Assembly: GCA_026392465.1 (NCBI GenBank)
Contig: JAPLCA010000008.1
Span: 124,001-188,000 of the forward strand
DNA from: Propionibacteriales bacterium
Lineage (GTDB): Bacteria; Actinomycetota; Actinomycetes; Propionibacteriales; Nocardioidaceae
Direction of reading: 5' to 3'
Length of the DNA: 64,000 nucleotides
This document shows positions 1-9,872 of the stretch, one piece after another. Below the pieces are notes generated by a model. That model was not told the origin of the DNA and did not search any database. It saw only the letters and a program-made list of their open reading frames with translations. Each line of letters begins with the position of its first letter. The first letter of the stretch is position 1. The translations under genes and the position numbers were made by a program.

Positions 1-351
1 CCCGCCGGCGGCGCACTCGACCTGGTGCCACTGGTCCGCGTCGAGCGACGCGAGGTCGCACACGAGCACCTCGATCGACCCGCCGCACATCAGGCCGGGC
101 TCCAGCCAGTCGCCCGCGGCGTAGGTACGCCGTCTCGTCGGTCCTCCCGCGAGGACCTCCTCGCACTCGGCGACGAGCGCGCCCTCGACGCACCCGCCGG
201 AGATGCTGCCCACCACGCGACCCGTGTCGTCGACCGCGAGGGCCGCGCCCACCGCGCGCGGTGCGCTGCCGTGCACGGCGACCAGGGTGGCGACGGCGAC
301 GCGACGACCCTCGGTCGTCCAGGTGCGCAGGGTGGGGGCGATGTCGAGCAC
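1..351 (-). CDS. XdhC/CoxI family protein, N-terminal part (truncated by window start)
   Basis: Minus-strand reading from a GTG at 351 gives VLDIAPTLRTW...AVHGSAPRAVGAALAVDDTGRVVGSISGGCVEGALVAECEEVLAG, typical XdhC/CoxI N-terminal motifs; runs off window edge. Confidence 0.8.
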   Translation of the reverse strand, partial: MLDIAPTLRTWTTEGRRVAVATLVAVHGSAPRAVGAALAVDDTGRVVGSISGGCVEGALVAECEEVLAGGPTRRRTYAAGDWLEPGLMCGGSIEVLVCDLASLDADQWHQVECAAGG

Positions 352-459
352 GGGACCAGGGTGCGGGACAAGTGTTTCATCGCGGGGACGATGAAGAAAC
401 GCCCACGAAACACCCTCTTGCGACGATCGCGTCGCGGACCACGAGAGAGGGAGTCGACC

Positions 460-936
460 ATGGCCGACGAGCAGGACACGACGTGGCTGGCGCTGGCCGT
501 CGACCTCGCCACGCAGAACGTGGCGGAGGGCGGCGGACCCTTCGGGGCGGTGCTGGTCAAGGGTGACGAGCTGGTCGCCACGGGCCAGAACCGGGTCACG
601 CGCGACCTCGACCCGAGCGCCCACGCGGAGGTCGTCGCGATCCGTGCCGCGTGCCGCGCGATCGGCGACTTCTCCCTGGCAGGACTGACGTTGTACTCCT
701 CCTGCGAGCCGTGCCCGATGTGCCTGGCGACGTCGCTGTGGTCGCGTGTCGACCGGGTCGTGTTCGCCGCCGACCGCGACGACGCCGCCCGCGGCGGGTT
801 CGACGACCGCGAGTTCTACGAGCTCTTCTCGCGCGACCGTGCGACGTGGGGCACGACGGTCGAGGCGACCCGCACGGCCGACGCGTCGTCGCCGTTCGAC
901 GCGTGGCTCAGCCACGCCGCGCGCACGGCCTACTGA
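460..936 (+). CDS. Nucleoside/guanine deaminase-like protein (cytidine deaminase fold)
   Basis: ATG at 460 inside the ORF 25..936; HAEVVAIR and SSCEPCPMCLA zinc-binding motifs. Confidence 0.85.
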   Translation: MADEQDTTWLALAVDLATQNVAEGGGPFGAVLVKGDELVATGQNRVTRDLDPSAHAEVVAIRAACRAIGDFSLAGLTLYSSCEPCPMCLATSLWSRVDRVVFAADRDDAARGGFDDREFYELFSRDRATWGTTVEATRTADASSPFDAWLSHAARTAY

Positions 937-1058
937 GATTTACGCAGGCGTAATGCCACTGCGTCAGGAGCGGAACGCGACGCTCATAACGTCTCGGTCT
1001 GTAACGGGGGTTTCATCGTCAGCAGCGCACGCTGCTCGAGCCAGGGAGTACCACAGTC

Positions 1059-2126
1059 ATGAACCAGTCCATCCGCCGAGGAACCACTGCGCGCGTCGCC
1101 GCGGTGCTCTCGGCCGCCGCCCTCGCCCTGTCCGCGTGCGGCTCGAGCTCTGACTCCGCGGACGAGTCGTCGGGCGACGGCCTCGGAGACGTGACCGTCC
1201 AGTTCTCCTGGATCAAGAACGCCGAGTTCGCGGGCGAGTTCATCGCCGACAGCGCCGGCTACTACAAGGACGCCGGCCTCGGGAAGGCCACCTTCCTCGC
1301 CGGGCCGGTCGCCCAGGAGGAGATCGTCGCCACCGGCAAGGCCGACTTCGGCCTCAGCAACGCCGTCTCCACGGCCTCGGCGATCACCAACTCCGACTTC
1401 CCGCTCAAGATCATCGGCGCGACGTACCAGAAGAACCCCTTCTCGATCCTGTCGCTGGCCGACCAGGGCAACATCAAGACGCCGCAGGACCTCATCGGCA
1501 AGAAGATCGGCGTCCAGGACCCGAACCTCAGCCTCTTCAAGGCGTTCCTCGCCGCGAACGACATCGACGAGAAGGACGTGGAGATCGTCCCGAACGGCTT
1601 CGACGTCGCCCCGCTGGAGGACAAGCAGATCGACGGCCTCGTCGCCTACGTCACCAACGAGTCGCTGCTGGTCAAGAGCCACGGCTTCGACACGGTCGAC
1701 CTCTCCTTCGCCGACAACAACCTGCCGTTCGTCGCCGAGAGCATCATCACGACCGACGAGACGCTCGAGAAGAAGCCCGACTACGTCAAGGCGTTCCTCG
1801 AGGCCGAGATCCGAGGCTGGAAGGACGCGTGCGACGGCGAGGCCGGGTACGAGAAGGGCGCCAAGCTCGCCGTCGACACCTACGGCAAGGACATCGACCC
1901 GCCGCTCGAGCTCGACAAGGAGATCGCGCAGGCCAAGCAGCAGTGCGAGCTGCTCGTCAACACCGACGAGACCGCCAAGAACGGCATCTTCACGATCAGC
2001 GACGACCTGGTGCAGGCCAACCTGACGTCGCTCAAGGCGGCGGGCATCGACATCTCCGCCGACGACCTGTTCGACCTCGAGCCGCTGACCGAGCTGCTCA
2101 AGGAGAAGCCCGAGCTCGCCAAGTGA
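1059..2126 (+). CDS. ABC transporter substrate-binding lipoprotein, NMT1/THI5-like
   Basis: Lipobox-like [11 protein letters not shown]1/THI5-like body, followed by ATPase and two permeases. Confidence 0.85.
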   Translation: MNQSIRRGTTARVAAVLSAAALALSACGSSSDSADESSGDGLGDVTVQFSWIKNAEFAGEFIADSAGYYKDAGLGKATFLAGPVAQEEIVATGKADFGLSNAVSTASAITNSDFPLKIIGATYQKNPFSILSLADQGNIKTPQDLIGKKIGVQDPNLSLFKAFLAANDIDEKDVEIVPNGFDVAPLEDKQIDGLVAYVTNESLLVKSHGFDTVDLSFADNNLPFVAESIITTDETLEKKPDYVKAFLEAEIRGWKDACDGEAGYEKGAKLAVDTYGKDIDPPLELDKEIAQAKQQCELLVNTDETAKNGIFTISDDLVQANLTSLKAAGIDISADDLFDLEPLTELLKEKPELAK

Positions 2127-2133
2127 GGACCGC

Positions 2134-2961
2134 GTGAGCAACCTGACGACGCCGGCCGGCGGTGGGGGCCTGACGGTCCCCACCGCCGGCACCGGCCTGC
2201 ACATCCAGGACCTGTCGAAGACGTTCTCGGTCGGACGCAAGGAGGTGGTCGCCCTCACGGACGCCACCCTGCACACCGACAAGGGCAGCTTCCTGTCGCT
2301 GCTCGGCCCGTCCGGCTGCGGCAAGTCGACCATCCTGCGCATCCTCGCCGGGCTCGAGAAGCCGACGAGCGGACGCGCGACCGTCGACGGCAAGTCGCCC
2401 ACCGAGCTGCGGCGCGACCACGAGCTCGGCATCGCCTTCCAGGACTCGGCCCTGCTGCCGTGGCGGTCGGTGGAGTCCAACATCCGCCTGCCGTTCCAGG
2501 TCTCGGGCGAGCAGCCGGACGACGCCCTGGTCAAGGAGCTGATCGCGCTCGTCGGCCTCGAGGGGTTCGAGAAGGCCAAGCCCGCCCAGCTCTCGGGCGG
2601 TATGCGTCAGCGGGTGTCCATCGCGCGCTCGCTGGTCGTCAAGCCCTCGGTCCTGCTGCTCGACGAGCCGTTCGGCGCGCTCGACGACATGACCCGTCAG
2701 CGGCTGAACGTCGAGCTGCTGCGGATCTGGACCGAGAAGCCCGCGACCACGCTCATGGTCACGCACGGCATCTCCGAGGCCATCTTCCTGTCGGACCAGG
2801 TGGCGGTCATGAGTCCGCGGCCCGGCCGCATCAAGGAGGTCATCGACGTCGACCTGCCGCGTCCGCGCGTGCCCGAGATGATGCGCACACCGGAGTTCCA
2901 CGCCCTGCACGACCAGGCCTCGGAGCTGCTGTTCGGCGCCGGCGGGGCGGCGGTCGAGTGA
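2134..2961 (+). CDS. ABC transporter ATP-binding protein (nitrate/sulfonate/thiamine-precursor type)
   Basis: Walker [10 protein letters not shown], signature LSGGMRQR, Walker B LLLDEP; GTG start. Confidence 0.9.
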   Translation: MSNLTTPAGGGGLTVPTAGTGLHIQDLSKTFSVGRKEVVALTDATLHTDKGSFLSLLGPSGCGKSTILRILAGLEKPTSGRATVDGKSPTELRRDHELGIAFQDSALLPWRSVESNIRLPFQVSGEQPDDALVKELIALVGLEGFEKAKPAQLSGGMRQRVSIARSLVVKPSVLLLDEPFGALDDMTRQRLNVELLRIWTEKPATTLMVTHGISEAIFLSDQVAVMSPRPGRIKEVIDVDLPRPRVPEMMRTPEFHALHDQASELLFGAGGAAVE

Positions 2962-3764
2962 TGAGCACCTCCCTGTCGCTCTCCCCGGAGCGCACCAGGA
3001 CGCTCGAGATCGGCGCCGCGGGCCTCGTCGGCACGGTCGCGCTCTGGTGGCTCGTCGCGGCGACCGTGCTCGCCCGCTTCCAGGTGCCGACGCCGGGCGA
3101 GGTGCTCGCGACCTTCGCCGACCGCGGCTTCGACTACTACCGCACCGTCTTCTCCATCACCCTCGAGGAGTCGCTGTACGGCTACCTCGTCGGGGTCGCG
3201 CTCGCGCTGACCGTGGCCGTGCTCGTGCTGCTCGTGCCGTTCATCGAGCCCATCGTCATGCAGCTCGCCGTCATCACGTACTGCCTGCCCATCGTCGTCC
3301 TCGCGCCCATCCTCATCACCGTGCACGAGATCCCCGAGAAGGGCGGGCTGTCCGCGACCGCCATCGACCTCGCGGCCGTGTCGGTGTTCTTCACGACCGT
3401 CGTCGGCGCCGTGCTCGGGTTCCGCGCCGCCGACCAGGCGACGCTCGACGTCGTCGAGGTCTACGGCGGGAGCCGCCTGCAGCAGCTGCTGCGGGTGCGG
3501 GTGGTCGCCGCGCTGCCGGCGCTGTTCACGACGCTGCAGATCGCGGCACCGGCAGCCTTCCTCGGGGCGCTGCTCGGCGAGTACTTCGACCGGCACCTCG
3601 AGATCGGCGTCGGACCGTCGCTCATCCTCAGCCAGAACAACCGGGAGACGGCGCTCGCCTGGTCGCTCGGCATCGGCTGCGCCCTCGTCTCGGGCCTGGC
3701 CTACGCCCTGCTGGGGCTGCTCGGCCGCGTCGTGGCGCCGTGGTCGCGAGGTGCGGCCTCATGA
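2961..3764 (+). CDS. ABC transporter permease
   Basis: Multi-TM protein with EVYGGSRLQQLLRVRVVAALPALFTTLQIA permease loop; ATG overlaps previous stop. Confidence 0.85.
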   Translation: MSTSLSLSPERTRTLEIGAAGLVGTVALWWLVAATVLARFQVPTPGEVLATFADRGFDYYRTVFSITLEESLYGYLVGVALALTVAVLVLLVPFIEPIVMQLAVITYCLPIVVLAPILITVHEIPEKGGLSATAIDLAAVSVFFTTVVGAVLGFRAADQATLDVVEVYGGSRLQQLLRVRVVAALPALFTTLQIAAPAAFLGALLGEYFDRHLEIGVGPSLILSQNNRETALAWSLGIGCALVSGLAYALLGLLGRVVAPWSRGAAS

Positions 3765-4552
3765 GGGTCCTCACCGTCGCCCGCCCCCTGCTCACGATCC
3801 TCGTCGTGCTGGCCGCGACGATCGGCGCCTGGTACGCGCTCGTCACCCTCACGGGCGTCAGCGACCTCACCACCCGGCTGCCGCAGGACGTGATCGCCTA
3901 CCTGTTCACCGAGGACGACGCCGCCGCGAACCGCGCCGAGGTGCTCAGCGCGCTCGGCCAGACCGTCATCGACGCCGGCATCGGCTTCGTCGCCGGGCTG
4001 ACCGCGGCGTTCGTGCTCGCCACGGTGATGGTGCTCTGGTCCGGCGTCGAGGCGGCCACCATGCCCGTCGTCATGATCGTGCGCACCGTGCCGCTCGTGG
4101 CCCTCGCCCCGATCATCACCCTGCTGTTCGGCAACGGGTTCTGGTGCGTCGCGGTGATGAGCGGCATCGTCGTGCTGTTCCCGGCGCTCGTGAACATCGC
4201 GTACGGTCTGCGGTCGGTGACACCGCAGATGCACGACGTGGTCACGGTCTACGGCGGGTCGTCGTGGGACGTCATGCGCCGGGTGGCGTTCCCGACGGCG
4301 CTGCCGTCGATCTTCGCCGCCATCCGCATCTCGGTCCCGGGCGCCATCACCGGCGCGCTGATCGCCGAGTACTTCACCACGACCGACAGCGTCGGCAAGG
4401 CCGTCAACCAGGCCCTCGCGCTCTACCAATACGACAAGCTCTGGTCGCTCGTCGTCGTGGTCACGCTCGTCTCCGTGATCGGCTACGCCCTGGCGCAGTT
4501 GGCCGAGACGTTCGTGCTGGCGCGCTACGGCCGCAACGCCGGCCGCGCCTGA
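3761..4552 (+). CDS. ABC transporter permease
   Basis: ATGA overlap with upstream gene; VYGGSSWDVMRRVAFPTALPSIFAAIRISVPGAITGALIAEYF. Confidence 0.85.
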   Translation: MRVLTVARPLLTILVVLAATIGAWYALVTLTGVSDLTTRLPQDVIAYLFTEDDAAANRAEVLSALGQTVIDAGIGFVAGLTAAFVLATVMVLWSGVEAATMPVVMIVRTVPLVALAPIITLLFGNGFWCVAVMSGIVVLFPALVNIAYGLRSVTPQMHDVVTVYGGSSWDVMRRVAFPTALPSIFAAIRISVPGAITGALIAEYFTTTDSVGKAVNQALALYQYDKLWSLVVVVTLVSVIGYALAQLAETFVLARYGRNAGRA

Positions 4553-4568
4553 CCCCACCTCCGCCCCG

Positions 4569-4606
4569 CCCGCACGTTGACGTGGGGCCCCACGCAAACG
4601 TGCGGG
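4569..4606. repeat. Near-perfect 38-bp palindrome (19-nt arms, 2 mismatches)
   Basis: cccgcacgttgacgtgggg / ccccacgcaaacgtgcggg, after the transporter operon. Confidence 0.7.
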
Positions 4607-4667
4607 TCGGGCGGATGTTTGCGGTGGGGGGAGCCGGTGTGGGTGGGGCCCCACGCAAACGCTCTCC

Positions 4668-4727
4668 GCCGCCCACGGCCCGGCACCCCCGCTGTGCCCC
4701 CTGCCGCCCACGGCCCGGCACCCCCGC
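4668..4727. repeat. Tandem duplication, 25-bp identical units with 35-bp period
   Basis: gccgcccacggcccggcacccccgc at 4668-4692 and 4703-4727. Confidence 0.8.
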
Positions 4728-4762
4728 CGGGGCACCCGACGGCCGGGCGCATACTGGGGCGA

Positions 4763-6058
4763 GTGAGCGCGACGACGAGACGAGGGCCGGTCGCCGTCTG
4801 GCTCACCGGCCTGTCGCTCTACTTCCTCGCCGTGTTCCACCGGTCGTCGCTGGCGGTGGCCGGCCTGGCCGCGACGGAGCGGTTCGGCATCTCGGCCGCC
4901 CAGCTGTCGACCTTCGTCATGCTCCAGCTCGTGGTCTACGCGGGCATGCAGATCCCCGTGGGGCTCCTGCTCGACCGGTTCGGGCCGCGCCGGATCCTCA
5001 CCGTCGGCGTGGTCGTGCTGACCCTCGCCCAGGCGACGTTCGCGCTCGCCGACTCCTTCGCCGTCGCGCTGGTCGCGCGCGTGTTCGTCGGCCTCGGCGA
5101 CGCGATGACCTTCGTGTGCGTCCTGCGCCTGGTGAACACCTGGTTCCCGTCGCGACGCATCCCGTTGGTCACCCAGCTCACCGGCGTCCTCGGACAGCTC
5201 GGCGCGCTCGTCGCCGCCGTGCCGATGACGTGGGCGCTGCGCGAGCTCGGCTGGACGCCCACCTACCTCGCGGCCGCCTCGCTCGGGCTGGTCCTGCTGG
5301 TGGTGCTGCTCGTCGTCGTGCACGACGAGCCCGGCTCGCCGCGGGTGCTCGGCGCGCCGCTGTCGTGGACGACGGTCCGCACCAGCCTGGCCGCGTCGTG
5401 GCGGCACCCCGGCACGCGGCTCGGCTTCTGGGTGCACTTCACGACCCAGTTCAGCGCGACGACGCTCGGCCTGCTGTGGGGCTACCCGTTCTTCGTCCGC
5501 GGCGAGGGACGCACGTCGGCCGAGGCGGGTGCCCTGCTCACCATCCTCGTGCTCGCCGTCATGGTCGCGGGCCCCGTGCTGGCGTGGGCGATCACGCGCG
5601 ACCCGTGGCACCGCTCGACGATCGTGCTGGGCATCGTCTGCTCCATCGTCACCGTCTGGACGGCCGTGCTCGCCTGGCCCGGCACCGCCCCCAGCTGGCT
5701 GCTCGTGCTGCTCGTCGTCGTGGTCGGCGTCGGCGGCCCGGCGTCCATGGTCGGGTTCGACCTCGGCCGCTCCTTCAACCCGCCCGACCGGCTCGGTGCC
5801 GCCACGGGGATCATCAACCAGGGCGGCTTCGTGGCGTCGCTGCTGCTCGTCGTCGCGATCGGCCTCGTGCTCGACTGGCGCACGCCGGGCGCGAGCACGG
5901 ACTACGCACCCGGGGCGTTCCGGTGGGCGATGTCGGCGCAGTACGTCCTGTGGGCGGTCGGCCTCACGCAGATCTGGCGCTACCGTCGCCGCACGCGCGC
6001 GCAGCTCCTCGCCGAGGACCCCGACGCACGCGAGCACTGGCGCGGCGGGCTCGCCTGA
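4763..6058 (+). CDS. MFS transporter
   Basis: 12-TM-like MFS protein; GTG start at 4763 inside ORF 4577..6058; GLLLDRFGPRR motif. Confidence 0.8.
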   Translation: MSATTRRGPVAVWLTGLSLYFLAVFHRSSLAVAGLAATERFGISAAQLSTFVMLQLVVYAGMQIPVGLLLDRFGPRRILTVGVVVLTLAQATFALADSFAVALVARVFVGLGDAMTFVCVLRLVNTWFPSRRIPLVTQLTGVLGQLGALVAAVPMTWALRELGWTPTYLAAASLGLVLLVVLLVVVHDEPGSPRVLGAPLSWTTVRTSLAASWRHPGTRLGFWVHFTTQFSATTLGLLWGYPFFVRGEGRTSAEAGALLTILVLAVMVAGPVLAWAITRDPWHRSTIVLGIVCSIVTVWTAVLAWPGTAPSWLLVLLVVVVGVGGPASMVGFDLGRSFNPPDRLGAATGIINQGGFVASLLLVVAIGLVLDWRTPGASTDYAPGAFRWAMSAQYVLWAVGLTQIWRYRRRTRAQLLAEDPDAREHWRGGLA

Positions 6059-6067
6059 CGCGACCGC

Positions 6068-7225
6068 TCAGCCCGCCAGCGCCGGGCGGCGCGGGTCGAA
6101 CAGCTCGACGGGGTGGTCGGTCGTGCCCGTGGTCGCGAGGTCGGCGAGGATCTCCCCGATCACCGGCACGAACTTGAACCCGTGGCCGCTGAACCCGCAC
6201 GCCACGCTCACCTGCGGGTGGCCGGGGTGCTGCCCGACGACGAAGTGCTCGTCGGGCGTCACCGAGTACAGGCAGGTCTTGGCCTGCACGACGGGTCGCC
6301 CGAGCAGCGGGAACAGCTCGCGGGCGCGCTCGAGCATCCGGTCGTTCTCCTCCTCGCGGACCACGCGGTCGATCGTCGCGGCGGTGGTCGGCGAGCCCAC
6401 GCGGAAGAACCCGAGCTTGAAGCCGCCGTCCGGGCCGTCCGTCATGGGGAAGCCGTAGATCTGGTGGTTGCCGTGCGTCTGCTCGATGTAGACGGGGTGC
6501 TGGGCGTCGCTCCACCGCTCGTACGGCACGGTGCTCGTGTCGGGCGTGAACCAGTGAAAGATCATCCGCTCGATCGACAGCGGCAGCCGCAGGTCGGCGA
6601 GGACCTCGGGCGCCCACGGGCCCGGCGAGACGACGAGCCGGTCGGCCCCGTAGCGACCGTGCGGCGTCATGACCTCGACGCCGCCGCCGGGCGTCGCGCC
6701 CCACCAGGTGACCGGCTCGCCGAAGCGCAGCGTCGCACCCTTGCGCGCCGCCACCTCGGCGTTCGCGACGACCGTCTCCTCCGGACGCACGTAGCCCGCC
6801 GCGGCCTCGTAGAGCGCGAGCGCGTCGGGGGCGGGCGACATCGACGGGAAGCGCTCGTGGACCTGCTCGGCGGTGAGCACCTCGTGGTCGAGCCCGTGCT
6901 CCCGCGCCGCGGCCAGGCTGCCGGCGAACGTCAGGCTCTCCGGGTCCCCGACGTAGATCCCGCCGCACAGTGTCATGAGGGAACGTCCCGACTCCTCTTC
7001 GAGCCGGCGGAAGCCGGCGTACGCCGACCGCAGGAGCGGCACGTAGGCGGCGTCCTCGAAGTAGGACTGCCGGATGATGCGGGTGCCGCCGTGGTGGGCG
7101 CCGTGCGCGTGGCCGGGGGTGTAGGTGTCCAGGCCGAGCACGGACGCACCTCGTTCGGCCAGGGAGTTGCAGGCCGCGGCGCCCATCGACCCGACTCCGA
7201 GCACGATGACGTCGTAGTGGTCCAT
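6068..7225 (-). CDS. SolA-like N-methyl amino acid oxidase (monomeric sarcosine oxidase/N-methyltryptophan oxidase family)
   Basis: MDHYDVIVLGVGSMGAAACNSLAERGASVLGLD (FAD site), HGGTRIIRQSYFEDAAYVPLL, CGFSGHGFKF. Confidence 0.85.
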   Translation of the reverse strand: MDHYDVIVLGVGSMGAAACNSLAERGASVLGLDTYTPGHAHGAHHGGTRIIRQSYFEDAAYVPLLRSAYAGFRRLEEESGRSLMTLCGGIYVGDPESLTFAGSLAAAREHGLDHEVLTAEQVHERFPSMSPAPDALALYEAAAGYVRPEETVVANAEVAARKGATLRFGEPVTWWGATPGGGVEVMTPHGRYGADRLVVSPGPWAPEVLADLRLPLSIERMIFHWFTPDTSTVPYERWSDAQHPVYIEQTHGNHQIYGFPMTDGPDGGFKLGFFRVGSPTTAATIDRVVREEENDRMLERARELFPLLGRPVVQAKTCLYSVTPDEHFVVGQHPGHPQVSVACGFSGHGFKFVPVIGEILADLATTGTTDHPVELFDPRRPALAG

Positions 7226-7255
7226 GGCGGGATCCTTCCAGGAGGGGCGGACGGC

Positions 7256-9754
7256 TCAGCCGCGCAGCCGGGTCATCCGCGGGTCGACGATCGGCTCGGC
7301 GGTGACGGTCACCGGGTGCCGCACGCCGAGGTACTCGACGTCGAGGGCGGTGCCCACCGTCGACAGGTTGCTCGGCACCCACGCGTAGGCGATCGACGTC
7401 CCCGACGTGTAGCCCTGGTCGGCGCTGGTCACGTAGCCGACGACCGCGTCGCCGGAGCGCACCGGCTCGTGGCCGAGCAGCACCGTGCCGGGGTCGTCGA
7501 GGGTGAGGCACACGAGTCGCCGCGTGCTCGTGCGGGCGGCGAGCGCGGCGGCTCCCACCACGTCGCGTGCGCCGATCCGCACGGCGAACCCGAGACCGGC
7601 CTCGTCGGGCCCGTGCTCGCGGGTGACGTCGTGCCCCCACAGCCGGTAGCCCTTCTCCAGGCGCAGGCTCTCGAAGGCGCGGCGACCCGCGGCGACGATC
7701 CCGTGCTCGGCGCCGGCCTCCCACAGGACGTCCCACAGCCGGCCCCCGAACTCGGCCGGGGCGTAGAGCTCCCACCCGAGCTCCCCGACGTAGCTGAGCC
7801 GCATCGCGAGCACGGGGACGCCGGCGACGCGGAGGTGCTGTGCCGTGTAGTAGCGGAACGCCGCGTCGCTGACGTCGGTGTCGGTGAGCGAGGCCAGCAC
7901 GTCGCGCGAGCGCGGCCCCCACAGGCCGAGCCCGCAGTGCCCGGTGGTCACGTCGCTGACCTGCACGCCGCTGCCCTCGGGCAGGTGGGCCCGCAGCCAG
8001 TCCAGGTCGAGCGGACCGTTGACTCCCAGCTGGTACTCCTCCGGACCGAGCCGGGCCGCGGTCACGTCGGACAGCACCCCGCCGGACTCGTCGAGCAGCA
8101 GGCCGTAGACGACCTGCCCGACGGCGCGGTCGACGTCGCTGGTCAGCAGGCGGCGCAGGAAGGCGGTGGCGCCGGGGCCGCTGACCCGAGCACGGGGGAG
8201 CGGCGACATGTCGTGGAGCGCCACGCGCTCCCGGGTCGCGCGGGCCTCGGCCGCGGCGATCGGCGACCAGTGCCGCGCCGCCCACGCGTCACGGTCGTCC
8301 AGCCTCAGCGCGGGGTCGTCCGGGAGGGGCAGGTCGGCGTTCGCCTCGAACCACAGCGGCCGCTCCCAGCCCGACGCCTCGCCGAAGACGGCGCCCAGGG
8401 CGCGCTGCCGGTCGTGGAACGGCGGCGTCCGCAGGCCACGCATCCGCGCCGTCGACGCGCGCGGGTGCACGACGTCGTACACCTCGTCGTAGGCCTCGCT
8501 GGCCCGCTCGACCGTGTGCGCGTGGCTGACGACGGCCGGGTCGAAGCGGCGGAAGTCGAGCCCGTGCGTGTCGATGCCCGGGTCGCCCGTCGTCAGCCAG
8601 TCCGCGACGACCTGGGCCATGCCGGCCGACTGCGTCACCCAGATCGCCTGCGCGAGCCAGAGCCCCTCGACGCCCGGCACCGGGCCGAGCATCGGGCCGC
8701 CGTCGGGGGTGAAGGAGAAGATGCCGTTGAAGCTGCGGCCGACGTCGAGCGCGGCGTCGCGCAGCTCGGGCACGATCGTCTGCGCCTCCTTCCAGGTCGG
8801 CTCGTAGTCGTCGCGGGTGAACGGGTGCATGGCCGGGTGCACGCCGGTCGCGGCGAACTCGTCGGCGCTCGCGATCTGCGGGTCCTCGACCGGGAGCGGC
8901 CGGTGGTCGTAGGCGCCGATGGCGATCGTGGACCCCCACTCCCGCAGGTACATCCCGGCGTCCTGGTGGCGCAGCATGGGACGGACGACCTCCGTCGCCT
9001 CGTCGACGTGCGCGCGGCCGGCCAGCGGCTCGCTCCACCCGAAGCCGTGAGCCATCGGCATCATGGGCAGCTCGAAGCCGAGCAGGTCGCGCGCCAGGCC
9101 CGGCCCCCAGAGGCCGGCGGCGCTGACGACGACGTCGGCGCCGACGACCTCCGGCTCCGCGTCGGGCGCGGCAGGGACCGGCAGGACCTCGACCCCGGTG
9201 ACGCGCCCGCCCTTCGTCCGCAGCCCGACCACCCGCGTGAGCGGACGGATGGTGGCGCCCGCGGCCTCGGCGCGGCGGGCCTGCCACTGCACGGCCCGCA
9301 CACCCTTCACGACGGCGTCGGTGGGCGTGTGCAGCCCGCCGAGCACGGTGTCCGGGTCGAGCCCGGGCCACAGGGCGGCGCACTCGTCGGGTCCCACGAG
9401 TGAGGCCTCCACGCCCCAGGACGCCGCGAACCCGAGCCGCCGACGCAGCTCGCGCAGCCGGTCAGGGGTGCGCGCGATCTCCAGGCCGCCGACCCGCTTG
9501 CTCACCCAGGCGCCGTCGACGTCGAGCCCGTCGAGCTTGTCGAGCGTGCGCTGGGCCAGCAGGCTCATGACGCGGCTGCCGTTGGTCTGGAACACGAATC
9601 CGGGCGCGTGCGAGCTCGAGCCGCCCGTCTCGTAGAGCGGGCCCTGGTCGAGGACGGTCACCCGGCGCAGACCGCGCAGGGTCAGCTCGTCGGCGAGGGC
9701 GGCGCCGACGACGCCGAGACCGATGACGACGACGCGCGGCTGGGGGTAGGGCAC
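7256..9754 (-). CDS. FAD-dependent oxidoreductase with C-terminal GcvT/aminomethyltransferase domain (dimethylglycine/sarcosine dehydrogenase-like)
   Basis: N-terminal VVVIGLGVVGAALADELTLRG dinucleotide fold plus GcvT-like C-terminal half (SYVGELGWELY, ALRLEKGYRLWGHD-like). Confidence 0.85.
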   Translation of the reverse strand: MPYPQPRVVVIGLGVVGAALADELTLRGLRRVTVLDQGPLYETGGSSSHAPGFVFQTNGSRVMSLLAQRTLDKLDGLDVDGAWVSKRVGGLEIARTPDRLRELRRRLGFAASWGVEASLVGPDECAALWPGLDPDTVLGGLHTPTDAVVKGVRAVQWQARRAEAAGATIRPLTRVVGLRTKGGRVTGVEVLPVPAAPDAEPEVVGADVVVSAAGLWGPGLARDLLGFELPMMPMAHGFGWSEPLAGRAHVDEATEVVRPMLRHQDAGMYLREWGSTIAIGAYDHRPLPVEDPQIASADEFAATGVHPAMHPFTRDDYEPTWKEAQTIVPELRDAALDVGRSFNGIFSFTPDGGPMLGPVPGVEGLWLAQAIWVTQSAGMAQVVADWLTTGDPGIDTHGLDFRRFDPAVVSHAHTVERASEAYDEVYDVVHPRASTARMRGLRTPPFHDRQRALGAVFGEASGWERPLWFEANADLPLPDDPALRLDDRDAWAARHWSPIAAAEARATRERVALHDMSPLPRARVSGPGATAFLRRLLTSDVDRAVGQVVYGLLLDESGGVLSDVTAARLGPEEYQLGVNGPLDLDWLRAHLPEGSGVQVSDVTTGHCGLGLWGPRSRDVLASLTDTDVSDAAFRYYTAQHLRVAGVPVLAMRLSYVGELGWELYAPAEFGGRLWDVLWEAGAEHGIVAAGRRAFESLRLEKGYRLWGHDVTREHGPDEAGLGFAVRIGARDVVGAAALAARTSTRRLVCLTLDDPGTVLLGHEPVRSGDAVVGYVTSADQGYTSGTSIAYAWVPSNLSTVGTALDVEYLGVRHPVTVTAEPIVDPRMTRLRG

Positions 9755-9768
9755 CCGAGCTCCCCTCT

Positions 9769-9785
9769 GTTGCGTTCAACGCAAC
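9769..9785. promoter_or_regulatory. Candidate IclR-family operator GTTGC-GTTCAAC-GCAAC
   Basis: 17-bp inverted repeat just upstream of the 7256..9754 gene; same GTTGC-N7-GCAAC at 10797-10813. Confidence 0.5.
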
Positions 9786-9872
9786 AATGATCTGCAGGAC
9801 GCAACGAGCGTAGGACGGCTCACGCGTCGGGAGCAATGACGCCGGGCAGGTTTCACCTGTCCGTAACAGGGA

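Noticed and set aside
3701-6037. 778-aa minus-strand ORF
   Set aside because: Antisense shadow of the permease and MFS genes; Arg/Asp/His-rich low-complexity translation typical of high-GC off-frame reading
6113-9403. 1096-aa plus-strand ORF
   Set aside because: Antisense to SolA-like and FAD-GcvT genes, which have clear family motifs; shadow ORF
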